DNA from: Rhizobium sp. 9140
Lineage (GTDB): Bacteria > Pseudomonadota > Alphaproteobacteria > Rhizobiales > Rhizobiaceae
Direction: 5' to 3'
Length of the DNA: 64,000 nucleotides
Assembly (NCBI RefSeq): GCF_900067135.1
Contig: NZ_FJUR01000001.1
Span: 809,501 to 873,500, forward strand
In this document: positions 50,801-59,410 of the stretch, in pieces
Layout: each line of letters begins with the position of its first letter
Numbering within the stretch: the stretch's first letter is position 1
Notes under the pieces: model-generated
What the model saw: only the letters and a program-made list of their open reading frames with translations
What the model was told of the DNA's origin: nothing
The model's database searches: none
Position numbers and translations under genes: made by a program

Positions 50801-50832
50801 TCCACGAGGAAAAGATGATCGCCTTTTTTCAT
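47815..50832 (-). CDS. polA: DNA polymerase I
   Basis: A 1005-residue repair and Okazaki-fragment polymerase. The 5'-3' exonuclease domain (about 1-300) begins HLFLVDGSGFIFRAFHAIPP and has GDSTDNVPGIPGIGPKTAAQ. An extended linker follows. The 3'-5' exonuclease keeps its metal site in LVAFDTETNSLD, so it is probably proofreading-competent. The polymerase domain has SADYSQIELRVLAHVADIP, RRAKAINFGIIYGISAFGL and LLQVHDELIFEV. Start at 50832 fixed by the N-terminal motif. Divergent from the small RNA and marR. Confidence 0.97.
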   Translation of the reverse strand: MKKGDHLFLVDGSGFIFRAFHAIPPLNRKSDGLPVNAVSGFCNMLWKLLTDARDTSVGVTPTHFAVIFDYSSKTFRNDLYDKYKANRTAPPEDLIPQFGLIRHATRAFNLPCIEMEGFEADDLIATYARMAEEAGGDVTIVSSDKDLMQLLTPCVSMYDSMKDKQIGIPEVIEKWGVPPAKMIDLQALTGDSTDNVPGIPGIGPKTAAQLLEEFGDLDTLLARAGEIRQVKRRENIVANADLARLSRELVTLKTDVPVEMPLDALDLHPQDGPKLVAFLKAMEFTSLTRRVAAATDTNADAVDAAHVPVEGGAQAHGPDLDKGEAALAAGSAAQAAQGKPETAQEAASVLSQAPVLPVETGATPQALAQSRAEAFATAPIDRSTYVTIRDVATLQSWIAAAREAGLVAFDTETNSLDAMRADLVGFSLAIADNSRDASGTSIRAAYVPLLHKSGVGDLLGGGLVENQIPQGQAIDLLKSLLEDPAVLVVAQNMKYDYLVMKRHGVEIARFDDTMLMSYVSDAGANTHGMDTLSERWLGHQPIPFKDVAGSGKSMVTFDYVDIDRATAYAAEDADVTLRLWHVLKPRLAAKKLMRVYERLERPLVPVLARMEERGISIDRQILSRLSGELAQGAARLEAEIHELAGESFNIGSPKQLGDILFGKMGLPGASKTKTGQWSTSAQVLEDLALSGHDLPRRIVDWRQLTKLKSTYTDALPGFVHPDTRRVHTSYALAATTTGRLSSSEPNLQNIPIRTTEGRKIRTAFIATPGHKLISADYSQIELRVLAHVADIPQLRQAFADGIDIHAMTASEMFGVPVEGMPSEIRRRAKAINFGIIYGISAFGLANQLSIERSEAGDYIKRYFERFPGIRDYMDATKAFARENGYVETIFGRRAHYPDIRSSNPSVRAFNERAAINAPIQGSAADVIRRAMVQMEPALEAAKLSERCRMLLQVHDELIFEVEDTEIDKAIPLIVSVMENAAMPALDMRVPLKVDARAAHNWDEAH

Positions 50833-50993
50833 GGAGACACGGATAGCGCGACAGGCGCGAAAGGTCCATCGGGCAACCCGTCCCGCCGATGCCGTCCGCG
50901 CGGTCTCCCACCGTTTGATGAAGGAGAAGCCGGGAAAATGAGGACCCACCCCAAACCTTACCAAATTGTAATCAGGCTTTCCCTGAGCTTCCC

Positions 50994-51022
50994 TTGAAAA
51001 GCCACATTCGGACCCACAAATC
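50994..51022 (+). promoter_or_regulatory. Putative promoter of the small RNA beside polA
   Basis: TTGAAA, a 17-base spacer and CAAATC would start transcription near 51030. The -35 element is good and the -10 element weak. Confidence 0.45.
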
Positions 51023-51029
51023 TCAACCA

Positions 51030-51173
51030 ACGGCAGCGACTAGCGCCGTCATCTGGTCAAGGCCTGTCCCCCGCCGAACCCAGATGCAAGGACAAAGGCC
51101 TAACCCCCCTCTCCGGGCCTTTGTCCATCATCAAAAACCGTCATGGCCCGCCTCCGCCATGGCGGTTTTTCTT
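51030..51173 (+). ncRNA. Putative alpha-r7-like small RNA
   Basis: A compact block with three hairpins between polA and marR. The first has CATCTGG/CCAGATG arms; the second has perfect 11-bp arms GGACAAAGGCC (51090-51100) and complement (51116-51126); the third, AAAAACCGTCATGG with CCATGGCGGTTTTT (51133-51170), is an intrinsic terminator with T-runs. No open frame fits. From memory, the Sinorhizobium alpha-r7 (smr7C) RNA lies between polA and a marR gene and has this size and shape. Strand is inferred from the promoter-like TTGAAA element and the terminator; the terminator would also work on the other strand. Confidence 0.6.
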
Positions 51174-51250
51174 TGGGGGCATGGCGGTTTTTCCGCTTTT
51201 GGTGGTCGCTGCGATCTTGTCAGGATTCTGTCCCGGGCGTACCCATTCTC

Positions 51251-51754
51251 ATGGCCTATGACCGCATGGAGTCCGCCACCTATCTCGCCAGTCTGCTGGC
51301 TCGAGGCTTCTCCCGCCAGCTGCAGGAGAGGGGCCGCAAGCTCGGCTTTGCACCGGGGCAGTTTCCGGTGCTCGCCGAATTGTGGAACGAGGACGGGCTG
51401 ACCCAGCGCCAGCTCATCGACCGGCTGGATGCCGAGCAGGCAACCATTGCCAACACGCTGGCGCGTATGGAGCGCGACGGACTGATCACGCGACGTCCCC
51501 ACCCGACCGACCGGCGGACCCGGCAGGTCTTCCTCACCGATCGTGGCCGTGGCCTGAGGGACGAGGCGATGACGGCGGCGCGGGCGGCCGATGACGCGCT
51601 CTTTGTCGGGTTCCGCCGCTTCGAGCGCGCGCTGATGCTGGAATATATGCGCATGGCCATCGCCAATTCCGCGTGTGCGCCCGCAGATATCTCCGCGCAC
51701 CGCGACGCGGAGACCGATCCCGGCGGGGAACACGGCCCCGACAGCCCACGTTGA
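51251..51754 (+). CDS. MarR-family transcription regulator
   Basis: A 167-residue winged-helix regulator. The MarR fold covers residues 5-140, with LTQRQLIDRLDAEQATIANT as recognition region and the wing in RRPHPTDRRTRQVFLTDRGR. The C-terminal 20 residues are acidic and variable. Start at 51251; the frame extends upstream through the small RNA, which is not coding. It is followed after 63 bases by the M20 peptidase. The ligand is unknown. Confidence 0.88.
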   Translation: MAYDRMESATYLASLLARGFSRQLQERGRKLGFAPGQFPVLAELWNEDGLTQRQLIDRLDAEQATIANTLARMERDGLITRRPHPTDRRTRQVFLTDRGRGLRDEAMTAARAADDALFVGFRRFERALMLEYMRMAIANSACAPADISAHRDAETDPGGEHGPDSPR

Positions 51755-51817
51755 TATCCGGGCCTTCCCAAGCCGGAATTTTTGAGTAGGGTCGCGCCGA
51801 CATCAAGGAGCAGTGCA

Positions 51818-53236
51818 ATGACCGATATCACCGGCGTTCTCGCCAAGGCGGACACCAATCTCGACGCCAGCCTGGAACGGCTCTTCGACCTCGTGCGCAT
51901 CCCCTCCATCTCCACCGATCCGGCCTACAGGGACGCCTGCCGCAAGGCTGCGGAATGGCTGGTTTCGGACCTTCAAAGCCTGGGCTTCACGGCCTCGGTG
52001 CGCGATACGCCCGGTCATCCCATGGTCGTCGCGCATCATGACGGTGCCACCCCTGACGCGCCGCACGTGCTGTTCTACGGCCATTACGACGTCCAGCCGG
52101 TCGATCCGCTGTCGCTCTGGGAGACGGATCCCTTCACGCCGTCCGTGCGCGAGCTGTCGCCTGACCGCACCCCTGGCCGCACCCCTGGCCGCAAGGTCAT
52201 CACCGGTCGCGGCACCTCCGACGATAAGGGTCAGCTGATGACCTTCGTGGAAGCCTGCCGCGCCTATAAGGACACCCATGGCAGCCTGCCGTGCCGCGTC
52301 ACGGTGCTGTTCGAAGGCGAGGAAGAGTCCGGCTCGCCATCGCTCAAGCCCTTCCTGACCGCCAATGCGCAGGAGCTGACGGCCGACTACGCGCTGGTCT
52401 GCGACACCGGCATGTGGGACAGCGAGACGCCCGCCATCTCCGCCGGCCTGCGCGGTCTCGTGGGCGAGGAGGTCGTGGTGACCGCCGCCGACCGCGATCT
52501 GCATTCCGGCATGTTCGGCGGCGCTGCCGCCAACCCGATCCACATCCTGTCCCGCATTCTCGCCGGCCTTCACGACGAGACCGGCCGGGTGACGCTGAAC
52601 GGCTTCTATGACGGCGTCGAGGAGACGCCGACGCAGATCAAGGCCGCATGGGAAACGCTCGGCCAGACGGCCGAAAAGATGCTCGGCGAGATCGGCCTTT
52701 CCATCCCCTCAGGCGAACAGGGCCGGTCGGTTCTCGAACTCACCTGGGCGCGGCCGACGGCCGAGGTCAACGGCATCACCGGCGGCTATTCGGGCGAGGG
52801 CTTCAAGACCGTCATCGCCTCTAAGGCGTCCGCGAAGATTTCGTTCCGCCTCGTCGGCCAGCAGGACCCGGCCGCCATCCGCTCGGCCTTCCGCGACTAT
52901 GTCCGGGCGCAGATCCCGGCCGATTGCTCGGTCGAATTTCACGAGCATGGCGGTTCGCCGGCCATCCAGCTCCCTTATGATTCGCCGCTGCTCAACACGG
53001 CAAAGTCGGCTTTGTCGGAGGAATGGCCGAAGGCGGCCGTTATCATCGGCATGGGCGGCTCCATTCCGATCGTCGGCGACTTCCAGAAGATGCTGGGCAT
53101 GGAATCGCTGCTGGTCGGGTTCGGCCTGTCGGACGACCGCATCCATTCGCCCAATGAAAAGTATGATCTCCAGTCCTTCCACAAGGGCATCCGTTCCTGG
53201 GTTCGCATCCTCGACGCGCTGGCGACGGCTCGCTGA
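51818..53236 (+). CDS. M20-family dipeptidase
   Basis: A 472-residue metallopeptidase of the M20A/carnosinase-like group. Metal-site motifs are LFYGHYDVQPVDP, GRGTSDDKGQLMT, FEGEEESGSPS and CDTGMWD; the dimerisation domain lies at about 210-380. AAGGAG precedes the ATG. A 12-base exact duplication encodes the repeat TPGRTPGR at about residue 117, probably a slippage product in a surface loop. The substrate is probably di- or tripeptides, but family members also cleave N-acyl compounds. Confidence 0.9.
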   Translation: MTDITGVLAKADTNLDASLERLFDLVRIPSISTDPAYRDACRKAAEWLVSDLQSLGFTASVRDTPGHPMVVAHHDGATPDAPHVLFYGHYDVQPVDPLSLWETDPFTPSVRELSPDRTPGRTPGRKVITGRGTSDDKGQLMTFVEACRAYKDTHGSLPCRVTVLFEGEEESGSPSLKPFLTANAQELTADYALVCDTGMWDSETPAISAGLRGLVGEEVVVTAADRDLHSGMFGGAAANPIHILSRILAGLHDETGRVTLNGFYDGVEETPTQIKAAWETLGQTAEKMLGEIGLSIPSGEQGRSVLELTWARPTAEVNGITGGYSGEGFKTVIASKASAKISFRLVGQQDPAAIRSAFRDYVRAQIPADCSVEFHEHGGSPAIQLPYDSPLLNTAKSALSEEWPKAAVIIGMGGSIPIVGDFQKMLGMESLLVGFGLSDDRIHSPNEKYDLQSFHKGIRSWVRILDALATAR

Positions 53237-53291
53237 TGCGTACAACCGTCGCGCTGACGCGTTGAAATTTCAAGATATTGTGAAGACGCCG

Positions 53292-53319
53292 CCGGCCGGG
53301 TTGCCCTTGACCCGGCCGG
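53292..53319. terminator. Hairpin after the M20 peptidase gene
   Basis: A perfect 10-bp stem CCGGCCGGGT/ACCCGGCCGG with an 8-base loop; no T-run follows, so it is a weak terminator candidate. Confidence 0.4.
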
Positions 53320-53383
53320 ATGGCAATGGTCTCATGACCCATATGACGTCGAGACTGCCTCCGCCGGACCGAAAAAGACCTGC

Positions 53384-54328
53384 ATGAAGACGATCCGCGC
53401 CCTGATCTGGCCGGCCGTCGGGCTGGCGGCTATCCTGTTTTCGCTCTACGGCCTTTATCATGAGCTGCGGGGGCTTTCGCTCGACCAGTTCCTGACGAGC
53501 TTTCAGGCCGTGCCGCTGAAGAGCTGGCTGCTCGCCGCAGGCGCCACGCTGGTGGCCTATGCGGCTCTCGCCGCCTACGATCATCTGGCGCTCGAACATC
53601 TCGGGCGGCGGCTTTCGCTGACCTTCATCACCGTCTGCTCCTTCACCGCCTATGCCCTGTCGCACACCATCGGCGCTTCCGTGTTCTCGGGCGCCGTCGT
53701 GCGCTACCGGGCCTATGGCTCCAAAGGGTTGAGTGTCAGCGAAACGGGCATTCTCGTCGCCTTCTGTTCGCTGACCTTCGCGCTGGGAACGCTGACGCTC
53801 TCGGCGATCGTGCTTCTGATCGAGCCGGAGATCGTCGATCGCTTCTCCGACGTCATTCCGCTTGGAGCCTCGATCTCCACGGCGATCGCCATCCTCGTGC
53901 TGATCGGCCTTTATCTGCTCGGAAGTCTCATCGGCTTCAAGCCCATCCGCACGCGGTGGTTTCAGCTGGAATATCCGCGGCCGACGCTTGCTGTCCGGCA
54001 GTTGATGATCGCCCCGGTGGAGCTGATCGGCGCGGCCGCAATCATCTATTTCGCGCTGCCGGAGGCGGGCAACCCCGGCTATATGGTCGTGCTCGGGGTC
54101 TTCCTCGCCTCGTTCTCGGCAGCGCTTCTCAGCCATGCGCCAGGCGGCATCGGCGTGCTCGAGCTGATCTTCATCGCCGCCCTGCCCGAGATCGATCCGG
54201 CATCGGTGCTGGCCGCACTCGTCATCTTCCGGCTGTTCTACCTCGTCATCCCGTTCCTGATGGCGCTCGTGGTGGTCGTTGTGTTCGAGCGCCGTCAGTT
54301 CCTGGAGCGCCGCCGCGCGGGGACCTGA
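53384..54328 (+). CDS. YbhN/UPF0104 integral membrane protein
   Basis: A 314-residue polytopic membrane protein of the lysylphosphatidylglycerol synthase transmembrane-region family (UPF0104), with about 8 hydrophobic helices. The conserved stretches are SFTAYALSHTIGASVFSGAVVRY in part and LLSHAPGGIGVLELIFIAAL. It lacks the soluble lysyl-transferase domain of MprF, so it probably acts as a flippase-like or lipid-binding partner; its role is unknown. No clear ribosome-binding site precedes the ATG. Confidence 0.85.
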   Translation: MKTIRALIWPAVGLAAILFSLYGLYHELRGLSLDQFLTSFQAVPLKSWLLAAGATLVAYAALAAYDHLALEHLGRRLSLTFITVCSFTAYALSHTIGASVFSGAVVRYRAYGSKGLSVSETGILVAFCSLTFALGTLTLSAIVLLIEPEIVDRFSDVIPLGASISTAIAILVLIGLYLLGSLIGFKPIRTRWFQLEYPRPTLAVRQLMIAPVELIGAAAIIYFALPEAGNPGYMVVLGVFLASFSAALLSHAPGGIGVLELIFIAALPEIDPASVLAALVIFRLFYLVIPFLMALVVVVVFERRQFLERRRAGT

Positions 54329-54400
54329 TCCGGGAAGGTCTGGTCTCTTTTCACGCAACTCCGGACGCAAAACCGCTTCGCACTTATGCTGGATTTGCTC

Positions 54401-54907
54401 CTACGACGGTGAATGGCAGACCTTCGGCACGGCGTCGGCAAACGGCGTCTTGACCTCGCCGAGTTCCGCGCTCTCGATGTGCAGCGGCATGAACGGCGGT
54501 TCCTGGATGGCCGCATTGACGATGCGCGTCACGTAGCATCCGGCAAAGACGCGCTCCTTGCCGTCCTTGTCCACCGAGCGGACGGCGACGGGAACCGGCG
54601 CGTAGAGGCTGCCCGCCGCACCTTCCTGCGTCACGACGCCCGTCGTCACCTCGACCTCGACCGTGTTCCTGTAGCCCTGCACGAAGCTCGCATAGTCGCC
54701 GGCCGGCGGCTTGTCGCCGAAATAGGCATAGGCGCGCGCAAATTCCTTCCGCTCGATCGCGTTGTAGAGCGACCGGACGAGTTTCGCGCCGTCCGAACGA
54801 TCGTCCACATAGGGTGCGTCCTGCGCGAATGCGGCCGGCGGCAACGTGAAGGTTCCGGTGAGCAAAGCGGCGGAAAGGGCGAGGGAGGCGAAGGCGCTGT
54901 GATGCAT
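54401..54907 (-). CDS. Secreted hypothetical protein
   Basis: A 168-residue protein with a signal peptide (MHHSAFASLALSAALLTGTF), cleaved near AFA-QD at about residue 29. The mature part has ERKEFARAYAYFGDKPPAGD and GYRNTVEVEVTTG, and a pair of Cys residues that may form a disulfide. I do not recognise a named family; it resembles small periplasmic proteins annotated as hypothetical in rhizobia. The ATG at 54907 is chosen because it yields the signal peptide. Convergent with the YbhN-like gene. Confidence 0.75.
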   Translation of the reverse strand: MHHSAFASLALSAALLTGTFTLPPAAFAQDAPYVDDRSDGAKLVRSLYNAIERKEFARAYAYFGDKPPAGDYASFVQGYRNTVEVEVTTGVVTQEGAAGSLYAPVPVAVRSVDKDGKERVFAGCYVTRIVNAAIQEPPFMPLHIESAELGEVKTPFADAVPKVCHSPS

Positions 54908-55091
54908 GGAGGGTCCCCGTGACGATGTCGCATCATCAATGGATGATGCCGCATCTTTAAGCCATCGACATGCGGCAAATTGACGACGACCTGTTTGCAA
55001 TCGCTCAAATGCAAGCAATCCCTTCAATTCTGTCTTCGTGTCTTTTCGCTAATGTCCCTTTCAGGACAGGATCGATACCCGAGGGGATGAC

Positions 55092-55616
55092 ATGGCGCTG
55101 AAGATGCTTTTTGCGGAATTGATGGCGGTAGCCGTGCGGATCACGCCCGCTGCGCCGAGGCTCTTGCCGGTGAAACAGGTGGCCCGCAAGCAAGCGATGG
55201 TCGCATCGCCCGCGATGGACCTGCCCATGCTGCCGGCTCCGATCAATCCGGACTGGATCGTCGCCGGCGCGCCCGTCGCCCGTCTGGCAGAACATTCGCG
55301 CAGCCATGACGATGCCGCCGTGACCGCCATGTGGGACTGCACGGCCGGCGAGTTCAACTGGTATTTCGGCTGGGACGAGACGGTCGTCATCCTAGAAGGC
55401 GAGGTGCATGTGACGGCCGAGGACGGCACCGAAACGGTGCTGCGCGCCGGCGACATCGGCTTCTTCAACGGCGGCACCTGGGCGAACTGGCGCATCGAGA
55501 CCTATGTCCGCAAGATCGCCTTTTGCCGCAAGAAGTTCCCCGAGCCCGTCGTCATGGCCTACCGCCTGCGCGACATGCTGCGTGGCGAAGCCCCCAAGGC
55601 GGCGCTTGCCGCCTGA
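55092..55616 (+). CDS. Cupin-domain protein (DUF861/Cupin_3)
   Basis: A 174-residue protein with a single small beta-barrel. Residues 80-160 carry GEFNWYFGWDETVVILEGEV and LRAGDIGFFNGGTWANWRIE, typical of the DUF861 cupins related to ureidoglycine aminohydrolase. Residues 1-30 are hydrophobic and positive, possibly a membrane anchor, unusual in the family. There is no metabolic neighbour to hint at the substrate. An ATG with GAGGGG seven bases upstream is used. Confidence 0.8.
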   Translation: MALKMLFAELMAVAVRITPAAPRLLPVKQVARKQAMVASPAMDLPMLPAPINPDWIVAGAPVARLAEHSRSHDDAAVTAMWDCTAGEFNWYFGWDETVVILEGEVHVTAEDGTETVLRAGDIGFFNGGTWANWRIETYVRKIAFCRKKFPEPVVMAYRLRDMLRGEAPKAALAA

Positions 55617-55743
55617 GGCAGGCGTCTCGAACACGGCGACTTTCGCAGAAATGCGCGGCGTTCTGCCGTTGCGTTTGGCCAGCCGGCGTCTTACGTCATG
55701 AGGCCCGCCGGAGAAGAGGCGGGTCGATGACCGAGGGAAGACA

Positions 55744-56703
55744 ATGGCAGCCACCAGGACGGCACTCCGGAATGTCGCGGTTCAGATGGACCACGTCTCC
55801 ACCATCAATATTGCGGGCGATTCGACCTTTGCGATGAGCCTCGAGGCGCAGAACCGCGGCTACAGGCTGTTTCACTACACGCCGGACCGGCTGTCCCTGC
55901 GGGACGGGCAGGTTTACGCCACCGCGCAACAGATGACCCTGCGCGATGTGAAGGGCGATCATTTCACGCTCGGCGAGCCCGAGCGGCTGGATCTTTCCAC
56001 CATGGACGTGGTGCTCCTGCGGCAGGATCCGCCCTTCGACATGGCCTACATCACCTCGACGCATCTGCTGGAGCGCATTCACCCGAAGACGCTGGTGGTG
56101 AACGACCCCGCCTGGGTGCGCAACTCGCCGGAAAAGATCTTCGTCACCGAATTTCCGGACCTGATGCCGAAGACGCTGATCACGCGCGACCCGGCCGAGA
56201 TCGCGAAATTCCGCGAGGAGATGGGCGATATCATCCTGAAGCCGCTTTACGGCAATGGCGGCGCCGGCGTGTTCCACTCCACCCGCGACGACCGCAACAT
56301 GTCCTCGCTTCTCGAAATGTTCGGGCAGATGTTCCGCGAACCCTTCATCGCGCAGGAATACCTGCCGGCGGTGCGCAAGGGCGACAAGCGCATCATTCTC
56401 GTCGATGGCGAACCCGTCGGCGCCATCAACCGCGTGCCGGCCGAACACGATGCCCGCTCCAACATGCATGCGGGCGGCAAGCCCGAGCCGACCGAACTGA
56501 CGGCACGCGAGAGGGAGATCTGCGCCCGCATCAGCCCGGCCCTGCGCGAACGCGGCTTTCTCCTCGTGGGCATCGACGTCATCGGCGACGTCATGACCGA
56601 GATCAACGTGACGTCTCCGACCGGCATCCGCGAGGTCAGGAACTTCGGTGGCGCCAATATCGCCGGCCTGCTCTGGGACGCGATCGAGCGCAAGCGCGGC
56701 TGA
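55744..56703 (+). CDS. gshB: Glutathione synthetase
   Basis: A 319-residue ATP-grasp ligase that joins gamma-glutamylcysteine and glycine. N-terminal [20 protein letters not shown] and [20 protein letters not shown] are typical; the ATP-grasp region has [16 protein letters not shown] and the metal-binding [24 protein letters not shown] precedes the ATG. Length agrees with the family. gshA is not nearby. Confidence 0.96.
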   Translation: MAATRTALRNVAVQMDHVSTINIAGDSTFAMSLEAQNRGYRLFHYTPDRLSLRDGQVYATAQQMTLRDVKGDHFTLGEPERLDLSTMDVVLLRQDPPFDMAYITSTHLLERIHPKTLVVNDPAWVRNSPEKIFVTEFPDLMPKTLITRDPAEIAKFREEMGDIILKPLYGNGGAGVFHSTRDDRNMSSLLEMFGQMFREPFIAQEYLPAVRKGDKRIILVDGEPVGAINRVPAEHDARSNMHAGGKPEPTELTAREREICARISPALRERGFLLVGIDVIGDVMTEINVTSPTGIREVRNFGGANIAGLLWDAIERKRG

Positions 56704-56841
56704 TAAACCGGCCGGGTTGCAATGTTTGCAACCACGCCGACATGGTCGATTGCAATCGTTCCGCCAATGTTCTTGTTTTATTCCGACCGCTGTTGTATGT
56801 GAGGAAAGTCTCATAAGGGCATCGATTGGAGTGGCGGGAAT

Positions 56842-58374
56842 ATGGTGGCACGGGTCAGCACGGTGGCGTTCCAGGGCATCGAGGGCGTTCTGGTCGATGT
56901 GCAGGTCATGGTCGCGCCCGGCAAGGTCGGTGTTCAGATCGTCGGCCTGCCGGACAAGGCTGTGGCCGAAAGCCGGGAACGGGTGCACGCGGCCCTTCAC
57001 GCTTCCGGCCTGTCGCTGCCGCCCAAACGCGTGACGATCAATCTCGCCCCCGCCGACCTGCCGAAGGAGGGCAGCCATTTCGACCTCGCGATCGCGCTCG
57101 GGCTGATGGCGGCGCTCGGCGCCATTCCGTCGGATGCGCTGGCGGACTACGTCGTCATCGGCGAACTGAACCTCGACGGCACGATCGCGGCCGTTGCCGG
57201 CGCGCTGCCCGCCGCCATCGCTGCGAACGCCATCGGCAAGGGCCTTATCTGCCCGGCCGATAGCGGGCCGGAAGCGGCCTGGGCCGGTGCCGGGATCGAT
57301 ATTCTCGCGCCCCGCAGCCTGATCGCGCTTGCCAACCATTTTCGCGGCACGCAGGTGCTCACCCGGCCGGAACCGGCCATCCGCGCGACGGCGGCCAACT
57401 TGGCCGATCTCGCCGACATCAAGGGGCAGGAGAGCGCCAAGCGCGCGCTGGAAGTGGCGGCGGCCGGAAACCACAATTTGCTGATGGTCGGCCCGCCCGG
57501 CTCGGGCAAGTCGATGCTGGCATCGCGCCTGCCCTCCATCCTGCCGCCGCTGTCGCCAGGCGAGCTGCTGGAGGTCTCGATGATCCACTCCATCGCCGGG
57601 CAGTTGCCGGGCGGCAAGCTATCGGATCGCCGCCCGTTCCGCACCCCGCATCACTCCGCCACCATGGCGGCGCTTGTCGGCGGCGGGCTGCGCGCCCGGC
57701 CGGGCGAAGCGTCGCTCGCCCATAACGGCGTGCTGTTCCTCGACGAGTTCCCGGAGTTCACGCCGCAGGCGCTGGACGCGCTGCGCCAGCCGCTCGAAAC
57801 CGGCGAGTGCATCATCGCGCGCGCCAATCACCGCGTCAGCTATCCCGCCTCTATCCAGCTGGTCGCCGCCATGAACCCGTGCCGCTGCGGCATGGCGGGG
57901 GAGCCGGGCCACAGCTGCGCGCGCGGGCCGCGTTGCGCCGGCGATTATCAGGCCCGCATCTCCGGCCCGCTGATGGACCGGATTGACATCCGCATCCATG
58001 TTCCCGCGGTGTCCGCAGCCGACCTGATCCGCCCGGCGACGGCCGAAACCAGTGCTGTCGTCGCGGCGCGCGTGGCCCATGCGCGGGCGCTCCAGATCGA
58101 CCGCTTCATCGCCTTCGGCATGCCGAAGATCACCTCCAACGCGCGCTGTACCACGTCGATGATCGAGACGCTGGCCGAACCCGATGCCGGCGGCCTCCAG
58201 CTTCTGCGCGAGGCGGCCGAACGGATGACGTTTTCCGCACGCGCCTACCACCGCGTCCTCAAGGTCGCCCGGACGCTGGCCGACCTCGACGCCCGCCCGA
58301 CGGTCGGCCGCATCCACATCGCCGAAGCCATCTCCTACCGTATCGCCGGAGATCGCATGACCAGTGCCGCGTGA
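56842..58374 (+). CDS. comM: YifB/ComM-type magnesium-chelatase-like ATPase
   Basis: A 510-residue AAA+ protein. The N-terminal ChlI-like domain (about 20-140) has LPDKAVAESRERVHAALHAS. The AAA+ core has Walker A GPPGSGKSML at about 216 and VLFLDEFPEF as Walker B. The C-terminal domain ends with a helical region (TFSARAYHRVLKVARTLADL). ComM proteins act as hexameric helicases for branch migration in transformation or recombination. The Cys-rich insertion CRCGMAGEPGHSCARGPRC is typical. It starts after a 138-base gap with AT-rich sequence. Confidence 0.93.
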   Translation: MVARVSTVAFQGIEGVLVDVQVMVAPGKVGVQIVGLPDKAVAESRERVHAALHASGLSLPPKRVTINLAPADLPKEGSHFDLAIALGLMAALGAIPSDALADYVVIGELNLDGTIAAVAGALPAAIAANAIGKGLICPADSGPEAAWAGAGIDILAPRSLIALANHFRGTQVLTRPEPAIRATAANLADLADIKGQESAKRALEVAAAGNHNLLMVGPPGSGKSMLASRLPSILPPLSPGELLEVSMIHSIAGQLPGGKLSDRRPFRTPHHSATMAALVGGGLRARPGEASLAHNGVLFLDEFPEFTPQALDALRQPLETGECIIARANHRVSYPASIQLVAAMNPCRCGMAGEPGHSCARGPRCAGDYQARISGPLMDRIDIRIHVPAVSAADLIRPATAETSAVVAARVAHARALQIDRFIAFGMPKITSNARCTTSMIETLAEPDAGGLQLLREAAERMTFSARAYHRVLKVARTLADLDARPTVGRIHIAEAISYRIAGDRMTSAA

Positions 58375-58571
58375 GGAGAGCGGCGGCGGCAGCGGGATCG
58401 TTTCAGTGACCGGAATGCCATTCAAGAACGCAGGCCTTGGAAAAACATGAGACGCGCGAACTTTATCCCCGCGGGAAAATGCGGCAGTGTACGCTTGTCG
58501 AGGACAGCGCAGTTGCGCCACGTCCAATGCCGGTCGCAGCCCCACCCGGTCAAAACAAGGGAACGCTTTTC

Positions 58572-59288
58572 ATGAAAACGCTCGTCGTCTGCTCCGGCGG
58601 ACTGGATTCCGTCACGCTCGCCCATCACGTGGCGCGCAACCATCATCTCGCCGGTCTCGTGTCCTTCGACTATGGCCAGCGTCATCGCCGGGAGCTGGAC
58701 TTCGCGGCCGAGGCGGCGCGGCGGCTCGATGTGCCCCATCATCTCATCGACATCGGGCCGATCGGCGCGCATCTGACCGGCTCGGCGCTGACGGACGATA
58801 TCGCGGTGCCGGACGGGCATTATGCAGAGGAGACGATGAAGGCGACGGTGGTGCCGAACCGCAATGCCATCATGCTCACGATCGCCTTCGGCCTCGCTGC
58901 GGCACAGAAGCTCGATGCCGTCGCGGTCGCGGTGCATGGCGGCGACCACTTCATCTACCCCGATTGCCGGCCCGATTTCATCCGGTCGTTCCAGACCATG
59001 CAGAACCACGCGCTGGACGGCTATGCCGCGGTGACGCTCTACGCACCCTATGTCGAACGCTCGAAAGCCGACATCGTGACGGACGGTGCCGAAAACGGCA
59101 CGCCGTTCGCGCGGACATGGTCCTGCTACAAGGGCGGGGAGGTGCATTGCGGTCGGTGCGGCACCTGCGTGGAACGACGCGAAGCCTTTCATCTTGCCGG
59201 CGTCGCGGACCCCACGCCCTACGAGGATGCCGATTTCTGGCGAGAGGCCTGCGGGGTCGGGCGGTTCGTGGCGCAAGAGGTCCGCTGA
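58572..59288 (+). CDS. queC: 7-cyano-7-deazaguanine synthase
   Basis: A 238-residue enzyme of queuosine synthesis that turns 7-carboxy-7-deazaguanine into preQ0. The PP-loop ATP motif is SGGLDSVT at 8-15. A four-cysteine zinc site is in SCYKGGEVHCGRCGTCVERR. FDYGQRHRRELDFAAEAARR and NRNAIMLTIAFGLA are family stretches. The start is ATG at 58572; the frame extends to 58437 without matching sequence. queD, queE and queF are not in the window, and no preQ1 riboswitch was recognised upstream. Confidence 0.95.
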   Translation: MKTLVVCSGGLDSVTLAHHVARNHHLAGLVSFDYGQRHRRELDFAAEAARRLDVPHHLIDIGPIGAHLTGSALTDDIAVPDGHYAEETMKATVVPNRNAIMLTIAFGLAAAQKLDAVAVAVHGGDHFIYPDCRPDFIRSFQTMQNHALDGYAAVTLYAPYVERSKADIVTDGAENGTPFARTWSCYKGGEVHCGRCGTCVERREAFHLAGVADPTPYEDADFWREACGVGRFVAQEVR

Positions 59289-59306
59289 CGTTCGGAGAAT
59301 TTCCGG

Positions 59307-59328
59307 CCGAAGCGGGATCGCTTCGGCG
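59307..59328. terminator. Hairpin after queC
   Basis: A perfect 8-bp stem GCCGAAGC/GCTTCGGC with a 6-base loop, 19 bases after the queC stop. It lacks a T-run. Confidence 0.4.
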
Positions 59329-59410
59329 TCGGACGATGCGGCAAAACAACTGCGCCCGTCAAAACGGGAACCGCAGTGATGCCGTTCCCGCCCCGTCGTC
59401 TCGGGTCGGA

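Noticed and set aside
58375..58571. Possible preQ1 riboswitch before queC.
   Set aside because: No C-rich/A-rich pseudoknot pattern of the preQ1 classes could be found in this 197-base leader.
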